64,000 nt of DNA, taken from positions 15,105,255 to 15,169,254 of the forward strand of contig JAJEKV010000011.1 in assembly GCA_021234155.1 (NCBI GenBank), written 5' to 3'. Below are positions 1-11,340 of the stretch, one piece after another. This stretch comes from Isoetes taiwanensis. Lineage: Eukaryota > Streptophyta > Lycopodiopsida > Isoetales > Isoetaceae. The position numbers and the translations under genes are program-made. A model generated the notes under the pieces. The model had not been told where the DNA came from. It made no database searches and was given only the letters and a program-made list of their open reading frames with translations. Each line of letters begins with the position of its first letter. Position 1 is the stretch's first letter.

Positions 1-52
1 CTTGTTGTTTGGGTCCCATGGCCAATTTGGTCTCTGTGTACGTTAAAAATCA
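1..52 (+). mobile_element. 3' tail of a microsatellite-ending retroelement (cut by window start)
   Basis: This end carries a stretch (TTTGGGTCCCATGGCC near the start, then GTACGTTAAAAATC) that recurs in inverted orientation at about 150-230 and 44490-44560. A weaker version sits at 38580-38605. In each case it runs directly into a short tandem repeat. That pattern fits the 3' end of a non-LTR element whose tail is a microsatellite rather than poly(A). The body lies outside the window, so the family cannot be named. Confidence 0.5.

Positions 53-148
<96 letters not shown>
53..148. repeat. (ATCT)n microsatellite
   Basis: About 24 uninterrupted ATCT units. They sit exactly between two inverted copies of the same retroelement tail, so the tract probably began as the tail of one or both copies. 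Confidence 0.95.
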
Positions 149-149
<1 letters not shown>

Positions 150-330
150 AGTAGAATAGAATAAAATAGATTTTTTAACATCCACAAAGACTAAGAGGCC
201 ATGGGACCCATACAATGGCTTAGTATGACTGTTATTATTAGGATTAAAAAACCCCATCGCGAAAGGTTTCCAAGAGGAAACCTTTGCAGTAATGATGATA
301 CTGAACAAGTAGGAAAAAAATATAAGTAGA
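149..330 (-). mobile_element. Inverted copy of the microsatellite-tailed retroelement end
   Basis: Read on the minus strand, this segment has GGGTCCCATGGCC followed by GTTAAAAAATC and then a degenerate CTATT repeat running into the (ATCT)n tract. A second shared block, AGGATTAAAAAACCCC, at about 240-256 recurs near 44577. The copy is short and has no coding region, so it is a 5'-truncated fragment. Confidence 0.5.
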
Positions 331-838
331 TTATGATGACTACTGAGAAGAAGGAAATACAAACTTATGAACTTGTGTAGACGTTATGCTTATTAACTTC
401 TTTAGTTATATGCATGTGTAGAAAAAACAACATTAATCCACATTTTTCTACTTGTAATTCTGTTACTTTATGCACAATTAGTAATATGACATTTATCTGA
501 CTAGATGTCTCTGACTTGCATAAATATAAACATTCCGTTTTTGCACATGAAGACAATAAAAATATCAACTCCCACCCAGAAAGTAGCCAGAGCCCTCTCG
601 GTGGCCATGGCTTTAATGGAAAAAAAATGAACTAAAAGATCATAGCTCGATTTTGCATTAAAGAGAAGTCGATCCTTTGCAAAGACAAAACTTCGTAATT
701 AATGGAAATACAAAGAAAGGGTATGGTCGAAGAACAAAGATCGGGCATGATAAGGAAGAAAACTTAAATTGCACCCCCTTTTTCTTCAACAACGTGATAA
801 TTTATTGACGCATGTCCGCGATCGAACAACATGTCAAC
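331..838. other. AT-rich non-coding stretch
   Basis: Only short chance reading frames, with no splice-consistent exons, tRNA or repeat recognised. Confidence 0.5.
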
Positions 839-2110
839 TCAATGGTCACAATAAGTGAAAAGCTAATGATATGGAAACCAAGAAAAAAAGCTACATAGCT
901 ATATAGTGTGCTAATTTCGTTTTGGGTTGGGGGAGGGTTTTCTGGCAGTGGTTAGGACTATGATTTGAGTATGGTATTGTATAAGAAATCGTATAATTTG
1001 CCATGTGAGAGGAGCTTGAGTGGTTATTGCTATTTTGGGTTGTGTGGAACTCTCTTTTTGCATGGATCTTTTTGCAAATGCTCAATTGCAGGAAGCCAAA
1101 TTTGGAAGGCACGAGCCACTTCCTGTAATGCCCTGTGGTATGTGTCCAGAGGGCGCCGTCTGCGAGAGGGAGGCAAACGCATTTGAAGCTGAGCTATGGC
1201 GTTGGATGCGGTGCAGCTATGGCAGTCCCTTCCAAAGCTGGGCTATGGCGCTGGAGGCGGCGCTGGAGGCAGTGTCGAAGCTATGGCGGATCTCGGTGGA
1301 GCTGTGGCAGCAAATATAGCAACAAGGAAAGCAGCAACAAAGTTTTTTTCCCTTCTTTCGGCAAAGCACAGAGAACACTTGTTCTTCCTTTCTTTATCTT
1401 CCTTTCTTTACCGTTTCACAGGGGACTCAAAACAGGGGCTTAGCAACAAAGACTGGGTGTCGATAGCAGGGTTCAATTCCCTGCCTTTAATCTTGATCTG
1501 TCTAAGCTTCAAAGCAGGGTTCTATTCCAAACCTCCATTCCTGCACACAAAATAGACGACTCGCAGAAGGAAATAGCCGCTATATCCTATCTCTGGCCTC
1601 TCATCCAAAATCCGACATTTAAGAACAGGTGATTCTACCTCTGATCTTGGTTCAAAAACATGCGATTCTATCTCTGATCAATGGTTCAAGAACAGGTGAA
1701 TCTATCTCTGATCATCGGCGACTGATTAGCAGAACGGCAGCCTGATTTGCTTAAGGGCGATAACGCCGTGGCCCTCGAGGTTACTGGCAAAAAAAATTCT
1801 CACTTGTGTGGTTCAGTGCCTACCAAGGCTTATGTAATTTCTCTCGTTTAATGATATTGTGGGTTTAGACCATTGAGGTCAAGGTGCACCATTGGAAAAG
1901 TTTGTATCGCTTTAGTTGTAAATGATGTGGGCCATTGATCTGGTACAATGCCAGGAATATTCCCCACATCAATGGTTTCCATTAAAAGATGAACCAAACG
2001 CTATAATACTTGGAAAAAACGAAAGTATAGTTATATATTTAAATGGTCACAATAAGTGAAAAGCCCAAGAAAAAAAGCTACATAGCTAATGATATGGAAA
2101 CCAAGAAAAA
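839..2110. repeat. 1.1-kb segment flanked by ~60-bp direct repeats
   Basis: The block AATGGTCACAATAAGTGAAA plus about 40 following bases at 839-900 is repeated at 2041-2110 with an internal rearrangement. The segment between them (about 901-2040) contains short GC-richer frames with repeated GCTATGGC motifs at 1195-1310. None of those frames resembles a known protein. The arrangement could be an insertion with a duplicated flank or a local duplication. Confidence 0.45.
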
Positions 2111-2198
2111 AAAAACATAGTTCAAAAACATTTTGTAACTAACCTGAGAATATTTTCAACCCCTACAGGTTTGCAAAAGCCGGTCTATGTTTAATGTA

Positions 2199-2316
2199 TA
2201 GGGGAATGGAGGTTGGGACTCCATTCCCGATTTTGCAGGTGGGTCCCGCGACCGGCGTTAGCCTAGGGTGGGTCACCTGCAAAACCAGGAATGGAGGACC
2301 AACCTCCATTCCCCTA
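2199..2316. repeat. Near-perfect 118-nt inverted repeat (hairpin)
   Basis: The left arm begins TAGGGGAATGGAGGTT and the right arm ends AACCTCCATTCCCCTA. Pairing continues inward through TTTTGCAGGTGGGTCCC against its near-complement at about 2267-2284, leaving a loop of roughly 20 nt. Stem length is about 46 bp. It could be a small foldback transposon or a young microRNA-like precursor. Confidence 0.7.
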
Positions 2317-2329
2317 CAAAATAGAAATG

Positions 2330-3197
2330 GGGGAGTCGTTTCAAGGGGCAAAAACAGAGTTTTACAAGATCAGCAAGATATTGCAGAGTTTTTGAGAGGA
2401 TTTTCAGCAAGATTTAAGCAAGATTTTGCAGGTGGAGAAGATTTCTAAGCAAGATTTTGGAGATTTTTATAAAAGCAAAGTTTTTTTGCTGAGTCTCTAC
2501 TTCTGGCTTGCTATCTTACATGCCCTGCAGAGTAAACAACAACGGAAACAACAAAAAACACTAAAGTGCAAAGAACTGCGGAGCTTCAGAACTATTGAGC
2601 TTGCATTTGCTTGAAGAACTGATCGCAGAGCTCGAAGGAGAACTGCTCGAAGATCTTGCTTGCAAAGCTCAAAGAAGAACCGGTGCGAAGTTCGCATTTG
2701 CAGAGATCGAAGAACAATCCTGAAGAGATCTTTTAGCAGAGATCGAAATTCGCATTTAGCAGAGAACAACCCTAAAGTTCGCATTTGTAGAGATCTTTTA
2801 GCAGAAATCAAAGAACAACCCTGAAAAAAAAAAATGCGGCAAAGAACCCTAAACTTTAGAACCCTAAGAGGCGCCTCACATGTAAATTTTTAGGTATTCA
2901 CATGTAGTTCATCTGAGACGGCCAGTTTGATGTCTCAGCCGTTCGTCCCCAAACTGCTGGAGCAGTTTACACCTGAGCGTCTCGAACGGCTTGACGTCCG
3001 GCAAAAACTTGCCGGTGACATGAGAGGCGTCCCTAAGCGAAACCATAAAAAATAACCTGCTCAGCCGGTTACGCGGGCCACGTGATTGCACGCCAGCAAA
3101 TTTAGACCGCCCCATTTCTATTTTGTATACTTAGTTGGAGTTGGACTGTATAGTTGGAGTATACGCTGCAGATTTGAATGTTGGAGGGAGCTTGGCT
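2330..3197. other. Degenerate repeats and 5' flank of the next gene
   Basis: From about 2620 to 2830 a loose repeat containing GTTCGCATTTGCAGAGATCGA and GAAGAACAACCCT recurs with many changes. From 2880 to 3197 the DNA is unremarkable and forms the upstream region of the spliced gene that starts at 3198. No TATA box is clear. Confidence 0.4.
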
Positions 3198-4450
3198 ATG
3201 GCGGGCAAACGGAAACGCGGCAGAACTAAAAGTGGCGCAACTCCGACATTCGCACGTAAGATCACCTCACTTGCTCAATTCTTTTCCACAAGACGTAAGT
3301 CAGGATACTTATTTTAACCCGTTGCAACTGTGATGCCTTCTTTTCTCGGATGTCAAACCCTATCCAACTGTCTCTGTTTGAACAAAAACTATGTAACATT
3401 TTCTTTCTTTTAGTCTCAGAAACAGTTTTTAAATTAGTGCAATGTATTCTTGCCAGACCTGATTATCTTATAATTCTCTTTAGGTCCCTCAATAGAAGTT
3501 CCTGGAAACGAGAATTTGGCCACTCCTGAAGCCAGTACATCGAGACAACCACTGAAAAGGATATATGAAAAGGGGATGAGGAGTGATAGCAAGTTCTATG
3601 TTCGGCATAAGGAACATAAAGAACCCAAATCACATTCAAGTTGTGCAAAATCATTTGAACTCTATTTGAAGAGGTGAGTTTGACACAGTATTTTAGCTAC
3701 AAAATGTTCCATGACATGAATCAGCAGCTGTATGGAATTGCTAGGTTTTCCATAAAATTAATACTAGGTTTGCAAGCAGATCTTCTGGTGCAGGCAAGAT
3801 TTTTTGTTTTGATCTTCGCGAGACAACACATGTTTCTAAATTTTTCACTACAGTCTAGTTGTGTTACATAATTTCATCTTAATCCTTTTTGCAATTTTCT
3901 GTCACCATTCTAGGCATGGACCATACGTTTACTTTTACAAATTCTATTTTCTAAGAGACATTCTTTGGATGGCAGTTGGCTAACATTTTTCTCAGTATAT
4001 GCGTCTGGGAACTGTAGTCCTCTCACACTATATTTGAAGCTAGTGGCTTCAAATTTACCACCAAAGTTAAAATGTACAAACTCTCTACAGAGTACATGAG
4101 ATAAAGATGTGGAAAGTTTGTTATAACTGTCATCCTTGTCGTAAATGCATCGATTGAGTTATCTGATACAGTGTATTTAGTTGACATAGCAGGCCAAAGA
4201 GAGATGAGGACGGTCATGTTGAGATTGTGTCAGATTCTGATCCCGAGGTGGTAATTGTTTTGTATGTTCTTCTTTGTGAAAGAGAGCCTATATTCAACTT
4301 GGGCATCATGTATAACATTTGCAGGATACAATGACAAACAACATATCTCCTTTTACCCAAGGCGTGATAGAACAACAGCGTGCTTATTTTGCAGAGGTGG
4401 ATGCGTTTGTGTTAGAGGAAGAGCAAGATACTCAGACATGCGCCCTTTGA
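3198..4450 (+). CDS. Four-exon gene, 156-aa basic/acidic nuclear protein, possibly sororin-like
   Basis: Exons 3198-3294, 3484-3673, 4193-4250 and 4325-4450 join in frame (phases 1, 2, 0). All introns are GT-AG, with strong donors GTAAGT and GTGAGT. The product starts MAGKRKRGRTK, a basic nuclear-localisation-like stretch with an internal STSRQPLKR segment. It ends with a conserved-looking block, QQRAYFAEVDAFVLEEEQ. From memory, that aromatic/acidic C-terminus resembles the C-terminal domain of plant sororin, the protein that protects sister-chromatid cohesin from WAPL. The length is on the short side for that family. The gene model is well supported by splice sites and open phases. The sororin label is an inference from one motif, and other small nuclear proteins remain possible. 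It is the only clearly intact host-like gene in the first 20 kb. Confidence 0.6.
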
Positions 4451-5405
4451 AATTAGTAGATAGTTGTTTTATAGAATCAACAAGCTGTTGATTACCAGAT
4501 ATGATTTCTGTACTCGGGGTGACTTTGATGTGCCAATATAACATACCAAGCTGTACAATATTAGAGAACAATATCAGACTGTTTGTGCCTGGGTGTCAGT
4601 ATAAGTAGCAGGCCATGAAATTCGGGTGTAATCAATCTGGCATGAGGCAGGAGGGATCATGCTGTGACATGCATAATACGTGAAATTTGTGTAGTGCGTC
4701 AATATGTGTCCTATCCAATCTCGAAGATAGATTGTATGCAAGAATCATGGGCCATATTCAATTAACCTGTATGCAAGAATCTTGGGCTTTGCTAATATTG
4801 TCACAGAATGCCAAGTCTCTGCAGCAGACTAGAACACACAAACTAAGTTGTTGCTGCTGCAGCAAGGTCTTTGCATTACTTTCTAAATGTGGAGCTTCGG
4901 TAGCATTTGACATGGAAGCGGGTTAGAAACTAGATTTAAATTTTAAGGAGGCTAGAAACTTTATATTGGATACACAAACCATTAGCTTATCTCCGCGAAT
5001 CATGGCAGAAACTAGATTTAGTTTGAACATGCTAAAAATACTGGTTAGATTACTGACCATAAATTGCCTGGCATCATTTATGACATGCTATGGGTTATCC
5101 TAACATCGACGGTATAGCATGTGTTAGCCCGGCCTTAACGTCCTGGGCCTCGTCATTTAGGCCCAGGATTTAATCTGGACCCTAGATGGTAGGAGTGCTA
5201 TATCCGATGGCAATCCTTGGGACGGATCATTATCATGGTTCGAAAATAGGGGAGTTCCTCCCCTAAAAATCCGCCCACTTGTCTTAAATTCCGATCATCC
5301 AAAAAAATTTTCGGCAATTTTCCAGCACAAAAATAACAAATTTCTGGCATAATACACTAAAAAATGCACTAACATATATTTTTTCCGGTAGCCTCAAAAA
5401 GCCAG
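4451..5405. other. 3' flank and intergenic DNA up to the LINE
   Basis: No credible exon was seen. A small hairpin, ATGCTAT pairing with ATAGCAT, lies at about 5087-5121. The final ten bases, AAAAAGCCAG at 5396-5405, match the sequence at the end of the LINE poly(A). Confidence 0.4.
5132..5163. repeat. Left arm of a distant inverted repeat
   Basis: GCCTTAACGTCC followed by GGGCC and GTCATTTAGGCC. The reverse complement, with a few changes, lies at 12434-12464, and the pair encloses the whole LINE. Confidence 0.5.
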
Positions 5406-6638
5406 ATTGGATCAAGCGCAAGGCTCCGGAGTGTAGGACTGCCCGTGTTCAAGAGGCTCTGAAATTTGTGGAGGATCATCACTCTGTTGACCTGCAGGCA
5501 GCTCTTCCAGAGACTCCATGGATAGATATTGATCATACCAGGCATGTTCAGACCATTGAGAATCTAGTTTCATTTGCGGTATTGGGTTACTTTACGGGTT
5601 ACATATTGGACACGAGGAGGTTTAGCTCTTGGCTTGCCGGACATCTGAGGCAGATTGGTTTGCCCAGGTATCAGTCTCTGAAATTCCTACCAAATAATTT
5701 CTTCATAATCATGTTTGAGGTTGAGTCTTAGATGCGGCAATTGGTTAGTCGGGGGTGGATACTTTGGGTGAATCTTATGTGTTGTATCGATATTATACTC
5801 CGGCAATGTCCACCAGTTCTTTGACAATGATTAAAATCCGTGTTTGGTTCCGGTTCGGGATCTTCCTCCCGATCCGATGGTGCCCGATTTCTTAGTTTCT
5901 ATGGCTAATGGCACGGGTGTATATTTGGCTCATTCTATTGTGCGGTCCCCAAGATCCGTGTTGCTCTACACCTTTTGCGACTGTGCCCCACTTCTCTTCC
6001 AAAGTCGTAGTGGTCCCCGGCATTTTCTCTTCCGATTGAAGCTTTTGAATGGCTCAGAGATCTATTGTGCTACCATCCGACCACTGATGATCCCTCTTGG
6101 TGGGTTCGGGTGCTTATCACGGGGGGCCGGATTCCTCTGTTCCCCAGGCAACAAAGCAGGACTTCGTGGTGCGATGAGTGGAGTTGGACGAGGTGGTGTG
6201 GTTGGGAGAGGTGGTGGTGTGGTTGGGAGAGGTGGTGTGGGACGAGGCCGGGACAGGCTTGTTGCTGGCCGCCCTTTGGATGGCGGGGCTAGGGGATGTG
6301 GTGGCTCAGGGGAGGACTCAGATGATTTGGTTGGGGTTAGGTCTGAGGACAGAGTTGTGGGAGGGGCTGGTGATCCTGTTGGGGATGTCCCGGTAGTGGT
6401 ATATGCTGAGCATGAGGTGGCTGGAGCAGCCCGGTTGGAGGTAGAGACTAGTGTGGCCCATGACTCTATGGAGGTGCCTGGGGGACTTCCAACACGTGTT
6501 GGAAGTGGAATGTCACATAGAGCAGCTATGGGTCACATTGCTGTGGTTAATCCTCTGGCTCTAGATGATGACTCTGTGGAGTGGGTTGATGGCCTGGTGG
6601 GTAGGCATGTGGGGCTGGACACTTCTCCTCCGGGATGA
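5406..6638 (+). pseudogene. LINE ORF1 (DUF4283-like Gag-type protein), frameshifted
   Basis: The frame at 5468-5731 ends with LPNNFFIIMFEVE, which fits the core of the DUF4283 domain found in plant L1 ORF1 proteins. After a break, the frame at 5844-6638 contains RDLPPDPMVPDF, like the V-x-L-P-x-L-P segment that follows in that domain. A glycine/arginine-rich stretch (GRGGVVGRGG) and an acidic tail come next. ORF1 proteins of this class bind the LINE RNA in ribonucleoprotein particles. At least one frameshift and an in-frame stop lie at 5730-5844. The stop codon at 6636-6638 overlaps the ATG of the next frame. Confidence 0.65.
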
Positions 6639-7219
6639 ATAGGTCGATCCTTAGTTGGAATGTGCGGGGGGTGCGGTCCTCTAGTAGTAAGAGGGCCCGT
6701 GTTTCTTTGGCACTTCGGCAGTTGCGTTCTGATATTGTTTGCATTCAGGAGCATAAGTGTCACAGGGGTGATATGTCCAGGCGCATGAATATGGTTGGTA
6801 GGCAGTTTGCCTCTATTGCTTCTTCTTCTGGGCGGACTAGTGGGGGTACTCTTATTGCTTGGAGGATGGATGTGCGTGTCAATGTACTCAGAAAGACATG
6901 GTTTGGTCGGTGGACAATAATTAAGTGGTTGGAGGGAGGGAAAGAGTGGGGGATTGTTAATGTTTATGCCCCTAATCAACCTTCTCAGCGGGGTGCTTTA
7001 TGGGCCATAGTCCGGAATAAGTTGCGAGCCCTTGGTGGATTGCAGGTCGCTTGGTTGCTGTTAGGGGACTTCAATATGGTAGAGCGAGTAGAGGATCGCT
7101 CTGGTTCTGGAACCCAGGTTATGCATGGGTTTGAGAGGGACCAATGGTCTCGTTTGTTGCAGGATTTGGCCTTGGTTGAGGTCCTTGGGGACTTGTCTTT
7201 CACCTATTGTAATAGGTAG
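6635..7219 (+). pseudogene. LINE ORF2 N-terminus: apurinic-like endonuclease domain
   Basis: 195 codons from ATG 6635. Recognisable endonuclease/exonuclease/phosphatase motifs appear in order: ILSWNVRG (Asn near residue 9), IVCIQEHK (metal-binding Glu near residue 39), IVNVYAPNQ (residue ~109) and WLLLGDFNMV (Asp and Asn near residue 145). This domain nicks target DNA to prime reverse transcription. The frame stops at 7217-7219 after SFTYCNR, where an intact LINE would continue through the SDH motif into the RT. The initiating ATG overlaps the ORF1 stop as ATGA, an arrangement that favours reinitiation. The residues look functional, but the frame is broken downstream. Confidence 0.75.
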
Positions 7220-10200
7220 ATTGGTGCGGGCCGGGCGTATGCTAGCCTAGGCATGACCGGTGCTATGCTTCGGTGTGCCCTCTTTGTGCCGGAGTAACAT
7301 TCTGTCTTCCTCCATTTCTGATCATTACCCTCAGGTTTTGTCTAGTCAGGGTGCGGTTGCCTCTCGGCCCTCTAGGACGGTGTTCTGTTTGAACACCCGA
7401 AGCTCGGGCCGATGCAGATTTTCTCGACCCGGTGCGAGGGGTTGTGGCTTGATACCTTTTCATCTCTGAAGGGTATATCTGGTATGGTGACTGCGTTGGC
7501 CAGGGTGAAGCGTTTTGCCAAGGTTTATGGTAGGCAGCGTGTGCAGCAGGAGCGGCAGGAGTTGCATGGTCTCTATCAGGAGTTGGAGAAGATTCGGGCG
7601 CAGCCTTCTATGGCATTAGGGAGAATGCGGTGTTGCAACGTATTGTTGCTCTGGAGCAGGTGAAAGTGCAGGAGGTGCGTGTGAAGGCGGCCCTTACCTG
7701 GTTGAAGGAGGGGGACACAAGTTCGTCGGTGTTCTTCGGCGACTAAGGCGTGCGGCGATATCACGCATCTATGGCGTCTCTTGCTTTACCTGATGGCCGT
7801 ACTTTGGAGGATCCCGCTGATTTGCAGAGGTATGTGCATGCTCATTTCTCAGGGTTTTTCGCACAACACACTCTTCCCTATGAGCAGGAGATGCAGGAAC
7901 TTGTTTTGGGGGATGTTAAGCCATCTATTCTGCCTCACCAGCGTGAGAGCTTGGAGCAGGAGCTCTCCAGAGAGGATTTAGCGGAGGCATGTATGTGCAT
8001 GGCCAAGGATAAATGTCCTGGGCTGGATGGCATCCCTCCGGAGTTCTTTTAGACTTATTGGGAGTGGGCTGGTGAGTCCATTGTACCAGTGTATCTTGAG
8101 TTCTTTGCGCATCTTCTCAAATGGATAGGATTTTGAATACCGCATGCATTTCCTTGATTCCTAAGGTTAAGCGACCTTCTACTATCAATGATTGGAGGCC
8201 TATCTCCTTGTTGTCCTCTGTGTATAAGATTATTGCGAAAGCCCCGGCGGAGAAGTTGAAGCGGTGTTGACTTCTTCCATTAGTAAGGTGCGATGCAGGT
8301 TTGTCCCCGGGAGGAACATTTTGACTAATGTTGCCGCAGACTTATGAGGGCCTTTATTGGGCGGGGAGAGAACAGTCAAGGCATTGCCTATCTTAAGCTT
8401 GACTTTGCCAAAACTTACGATAGTGTCCGGTTGGGAGTTCTTGTCCGCCATGATGTTAGCGTTGGGCTGTGGTCCACGCTTTACGAGAACGATCATGAAG
8501 TCGCATAGGTCAGCCGCGGGCTAAGGTGGTGTGCGGGGTGAACCCTCCCCTTTTCTCCTTAGGCGGGGTGCGTCGGGGGTGCCCTTTGGCACCGTTTTTG
8601 TTCTGATTGTGGCGGAGGCCTTTGTCTCCGATTGTTTTTGGCTGCAATGGAGGAGGGGGTGGTGGATGGGCTTCGGATGCAGGATGGTAGCCAGTAGATT
8701 ATTAACCAGTTTGCCGATGACACTTTCCTCTTCTTGGTGGCAGAAGAGAGGAATTTGCGGAATGTGAAGGGTTTGCTCGATACTTTCTCCTTGGCCTCGG
8801 GCATTCTTCTGAATTGGGGTAAGTGCTCCGCATTATGGGCCCAGCTGACTCCGCCTCCCCCTTGTTTGGCTCTATTCTCTTGGAAGGTGCTTCGAGGTAT
8901 ATGTGTGTACTAAGCTGTTGGGTATTCCCTTTGGAGGGGATGTTTCCATGGGGAGGGTGTGGGATGAGATTTTGCAAGGGTTGCAGAAACATCTCAATTG
9001 GTGGAAGGGGTAGCAAGTTGTCTATGGCAGGTAGGATCACTATTGCCAAGTCAGTACTTTGTAGCACTCATGTGTATACAGCATCTGCGATGTTAGCTCC
9101 TGAGGGTAAGATACAGGCTTTGGATAAGATTGTTCGAAATTTTGTGTGGGGCGGGGATGATGAAGGGCAGGGTATTTTTTAACATGGCGTAGTTTGGCCT
9201 GGCGATATTTTGCACCCTTGCTAAGACTAAACTGGCGCAACCATGAAATTTTTATTTTTCTACATTAACAAATTGGCTACGAGCAAATTTGTATTAGTAA
9301 ATATAGGAACATGCTTTGGTGGTGAAAATACGACGATGGCCACAACCACCTAGGCATCTTCCCCAAATAATACATTCAAATTGCATTGCCTATTTAACAT
9401 CACCCAATTAAGTGTCACCTATTTAACCTATTTAGATCGCATAACCTATTTAATAACACCTAATTAGATTGCATCTAAACTTAGATTGTAGATGGGAATG
9501 GATCTCTATCTCAACCAAATCGTGAACACAAATCCGGAGTGCTCTGCAAATGACAATAAAATATAATATTAAAATTATCATCCCATTCATATTCATAGAA
9601 TATTCATATTCATATTCACATGAATAACGAAACAATTACATATGAGAAGAATAGGAAAAACACAGGCTCCACAGGTAGAATAAACTAAACATGTGTGAAA
9701 GGGTGGTTTTTTGATGCTACCTCGGTCAAATTCAAAAATATAAAAATATATATGAAACTCTAATCCCAGAGGACTAGAAGTGGCGATTCTTAGATGGACA
9801 TGTGGCCAAGATGTAATATGGCCACCCCCTTGCCCATTAAAATTTACCTAAGGTTCTAATTGGCTACCTCGAAAAGTTTTTTTCCACGCACAAAAAATCG
9901 AATTGGCCACACCCTACACCTAGCCGGATTTAGTAAATATCGAATTGGCTACTAAACAAATAAACTTTACAAATTCATGTTTTGAACTGGCCACTACCCT
10001 TCGGTCAGGACATGAACGTATCCTACTCTGGTGTAGCCAACCATTTCTGAAAAAATATGAATGTGTGGCCAACTGGCCCGCCGGGGCCACTAAAAAATAC
10101 CCTGATGAAGGGGCAGTTGTTAAAGTGGCTTGGTGGAAGTGTCTCCGCCCCCGGGAGGATGGGGGCTTGGCCATTCTGGATTTGGCACTGCATAGTAAGG

Positions 10201-11340
10201 TGTTGGTCTCCAAGTTTGTTTGGAGCATTCTGCAGGAAGGAGCATCTACTCCTGGTGCGGCGCTGTTGTTGCAGTCTCTTCGCCATTGTGTGGCGTTTGG
10301 GAAGCCGTTTGTGCATGTGGAGTTGCCTTGGGCACTGTTGTATGGTCTCCGGCCTTTCCCACATGCATCCCCTTTTCTCACGGGGGTGCTGCGGGCTTGG
10401 GATCATGTGCGTGTGCTCTTCCAGCTAGATTATGCCTCAGTTTATCACCACTCTTCTCCTTTCTTGTGGGTTCCTCTACCCCCTTCGCACTTGCCCTTGG
10501 CGCCACCGCATGCATGCTGGGGCCTTGAGCCCGTTGGAGGCGAGCTCTGTGCTCACCTTGGAGGATTGGTATTGGGGTGGTCAGCTAGCCGTGGGGAGTT
10601 CTTCGAGCTCGCTTTACCGCGAGGGGCGTGTGTAGGGCTATCCGGGAGCAAGTGGCGGGGAGTATTCCGCTACATATACCTATAGTCCCTCGGGATGATG
10701 TAGTGGTGCGCTTTTTGGAAGGTTCATCCGGATGTTGTGTCTTCTTGTTTTGTGCGATCTTGTTACCGGGGTCTTTGGCTATTCATGACACACCGCCTTC
10801 GTGCAAGTGGTCTCTGCAGCTTTCCGGGGTTCTCGATGGCGCTCGGTTTGGGCGGGACATGGAGCTCACTTCCCCACCGAAGGTTAGGGTGCTTCTCTGG
10901 CGGTGGTGCAATCACCGTAGACGGGGTGAATGCCCTTGTGAGTCGGGCTTTAGGCGGGTGTGAGCCCTTTACGCCCTTGTTGTGGCCTTCATCGTGAGGC
11001 CCGTGGAGCATTATGCGGTTTTATGCCCTCATTTGCAGTCGCTGCCCGGATTGGGTTAGGGCTGCTTTGGTGAGATTGACTAGCCAACAGTTGTTGCTTC
11101 ATGTGTATCCTGGTGCTTGGCCGCTCTTGCGGCAGCAAGCCTTGCATCTGTGCGTGGCTTGGTTGGTGTGGCTGATTTGGGCGGGCGGCGGTTGTGGATC
11201 TTTCGGGGATTCAAAGCTGCTGCACCTCTCGATTCCTCGACTCGTACAAGCTATTTCAAAGCTTTTACGGTGTTCCCGGATTAGTAGAGCGGAAGTTTGC
11301 CATTTGGCGGGACTTCTTGGGTGTTGTAGATGGTGATGGT
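7220..11340 (+). pseudogene. LINE ORF2 reverse transcriptase and C-terminal region, multiply frameshifted
   Basis: Pieces of an L1 reverse transcriptase follow in different frames. They are CPGLDGIPPEFF (about 8017), a DWRPISLL-type block (about 8188), LKLDFAKTYDSV (about 8395, motif A), CPLAPFLF-like (about 8580, motif B) and ADDTFLF (about 8710, motif C). The thumb region runs to GGDDEG (about 9150). The reading resumes at 10113 with AVVKVAWWKCLRPREDGGLA and continues into a zf-RVT-like connection region (PPKVRVLLW near 10875). Removing the 937-bp hAT insertion and one copy of its 8-bp target duplication restores continuity at 9167/10113. Many stops and indels show the enzyme is dead. Confidence 0.8.
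9168..10104. mobile_element. Non-autonomous hAT-type DNA transposon (937 bp)
   Basis: The termini are CAGGGTATTTTTTA and its exact reverse complement. The element is flanked by an 8-bp duplication, ATGAAGGG (9160-9167 and 10105-10112), inside the LINE ORF2. An 8-bp target duplication with a CAGGG terminus is typical of the hAT superfamily. No transposase frame is present. The motif TTGGC(C/T)AC and its complement recur many times near both ends (for example 9271, 9849, 9904, 9939, 9976), as expected for hAT transposase binding sites. Confidence 0.88.

Noticed and set aside
6533-6979. 148-aa minus-strand ORF
   Set aside because: Antisense shadow of LINE ORF1/ORF2; low-complexity Pro/Thr composition.
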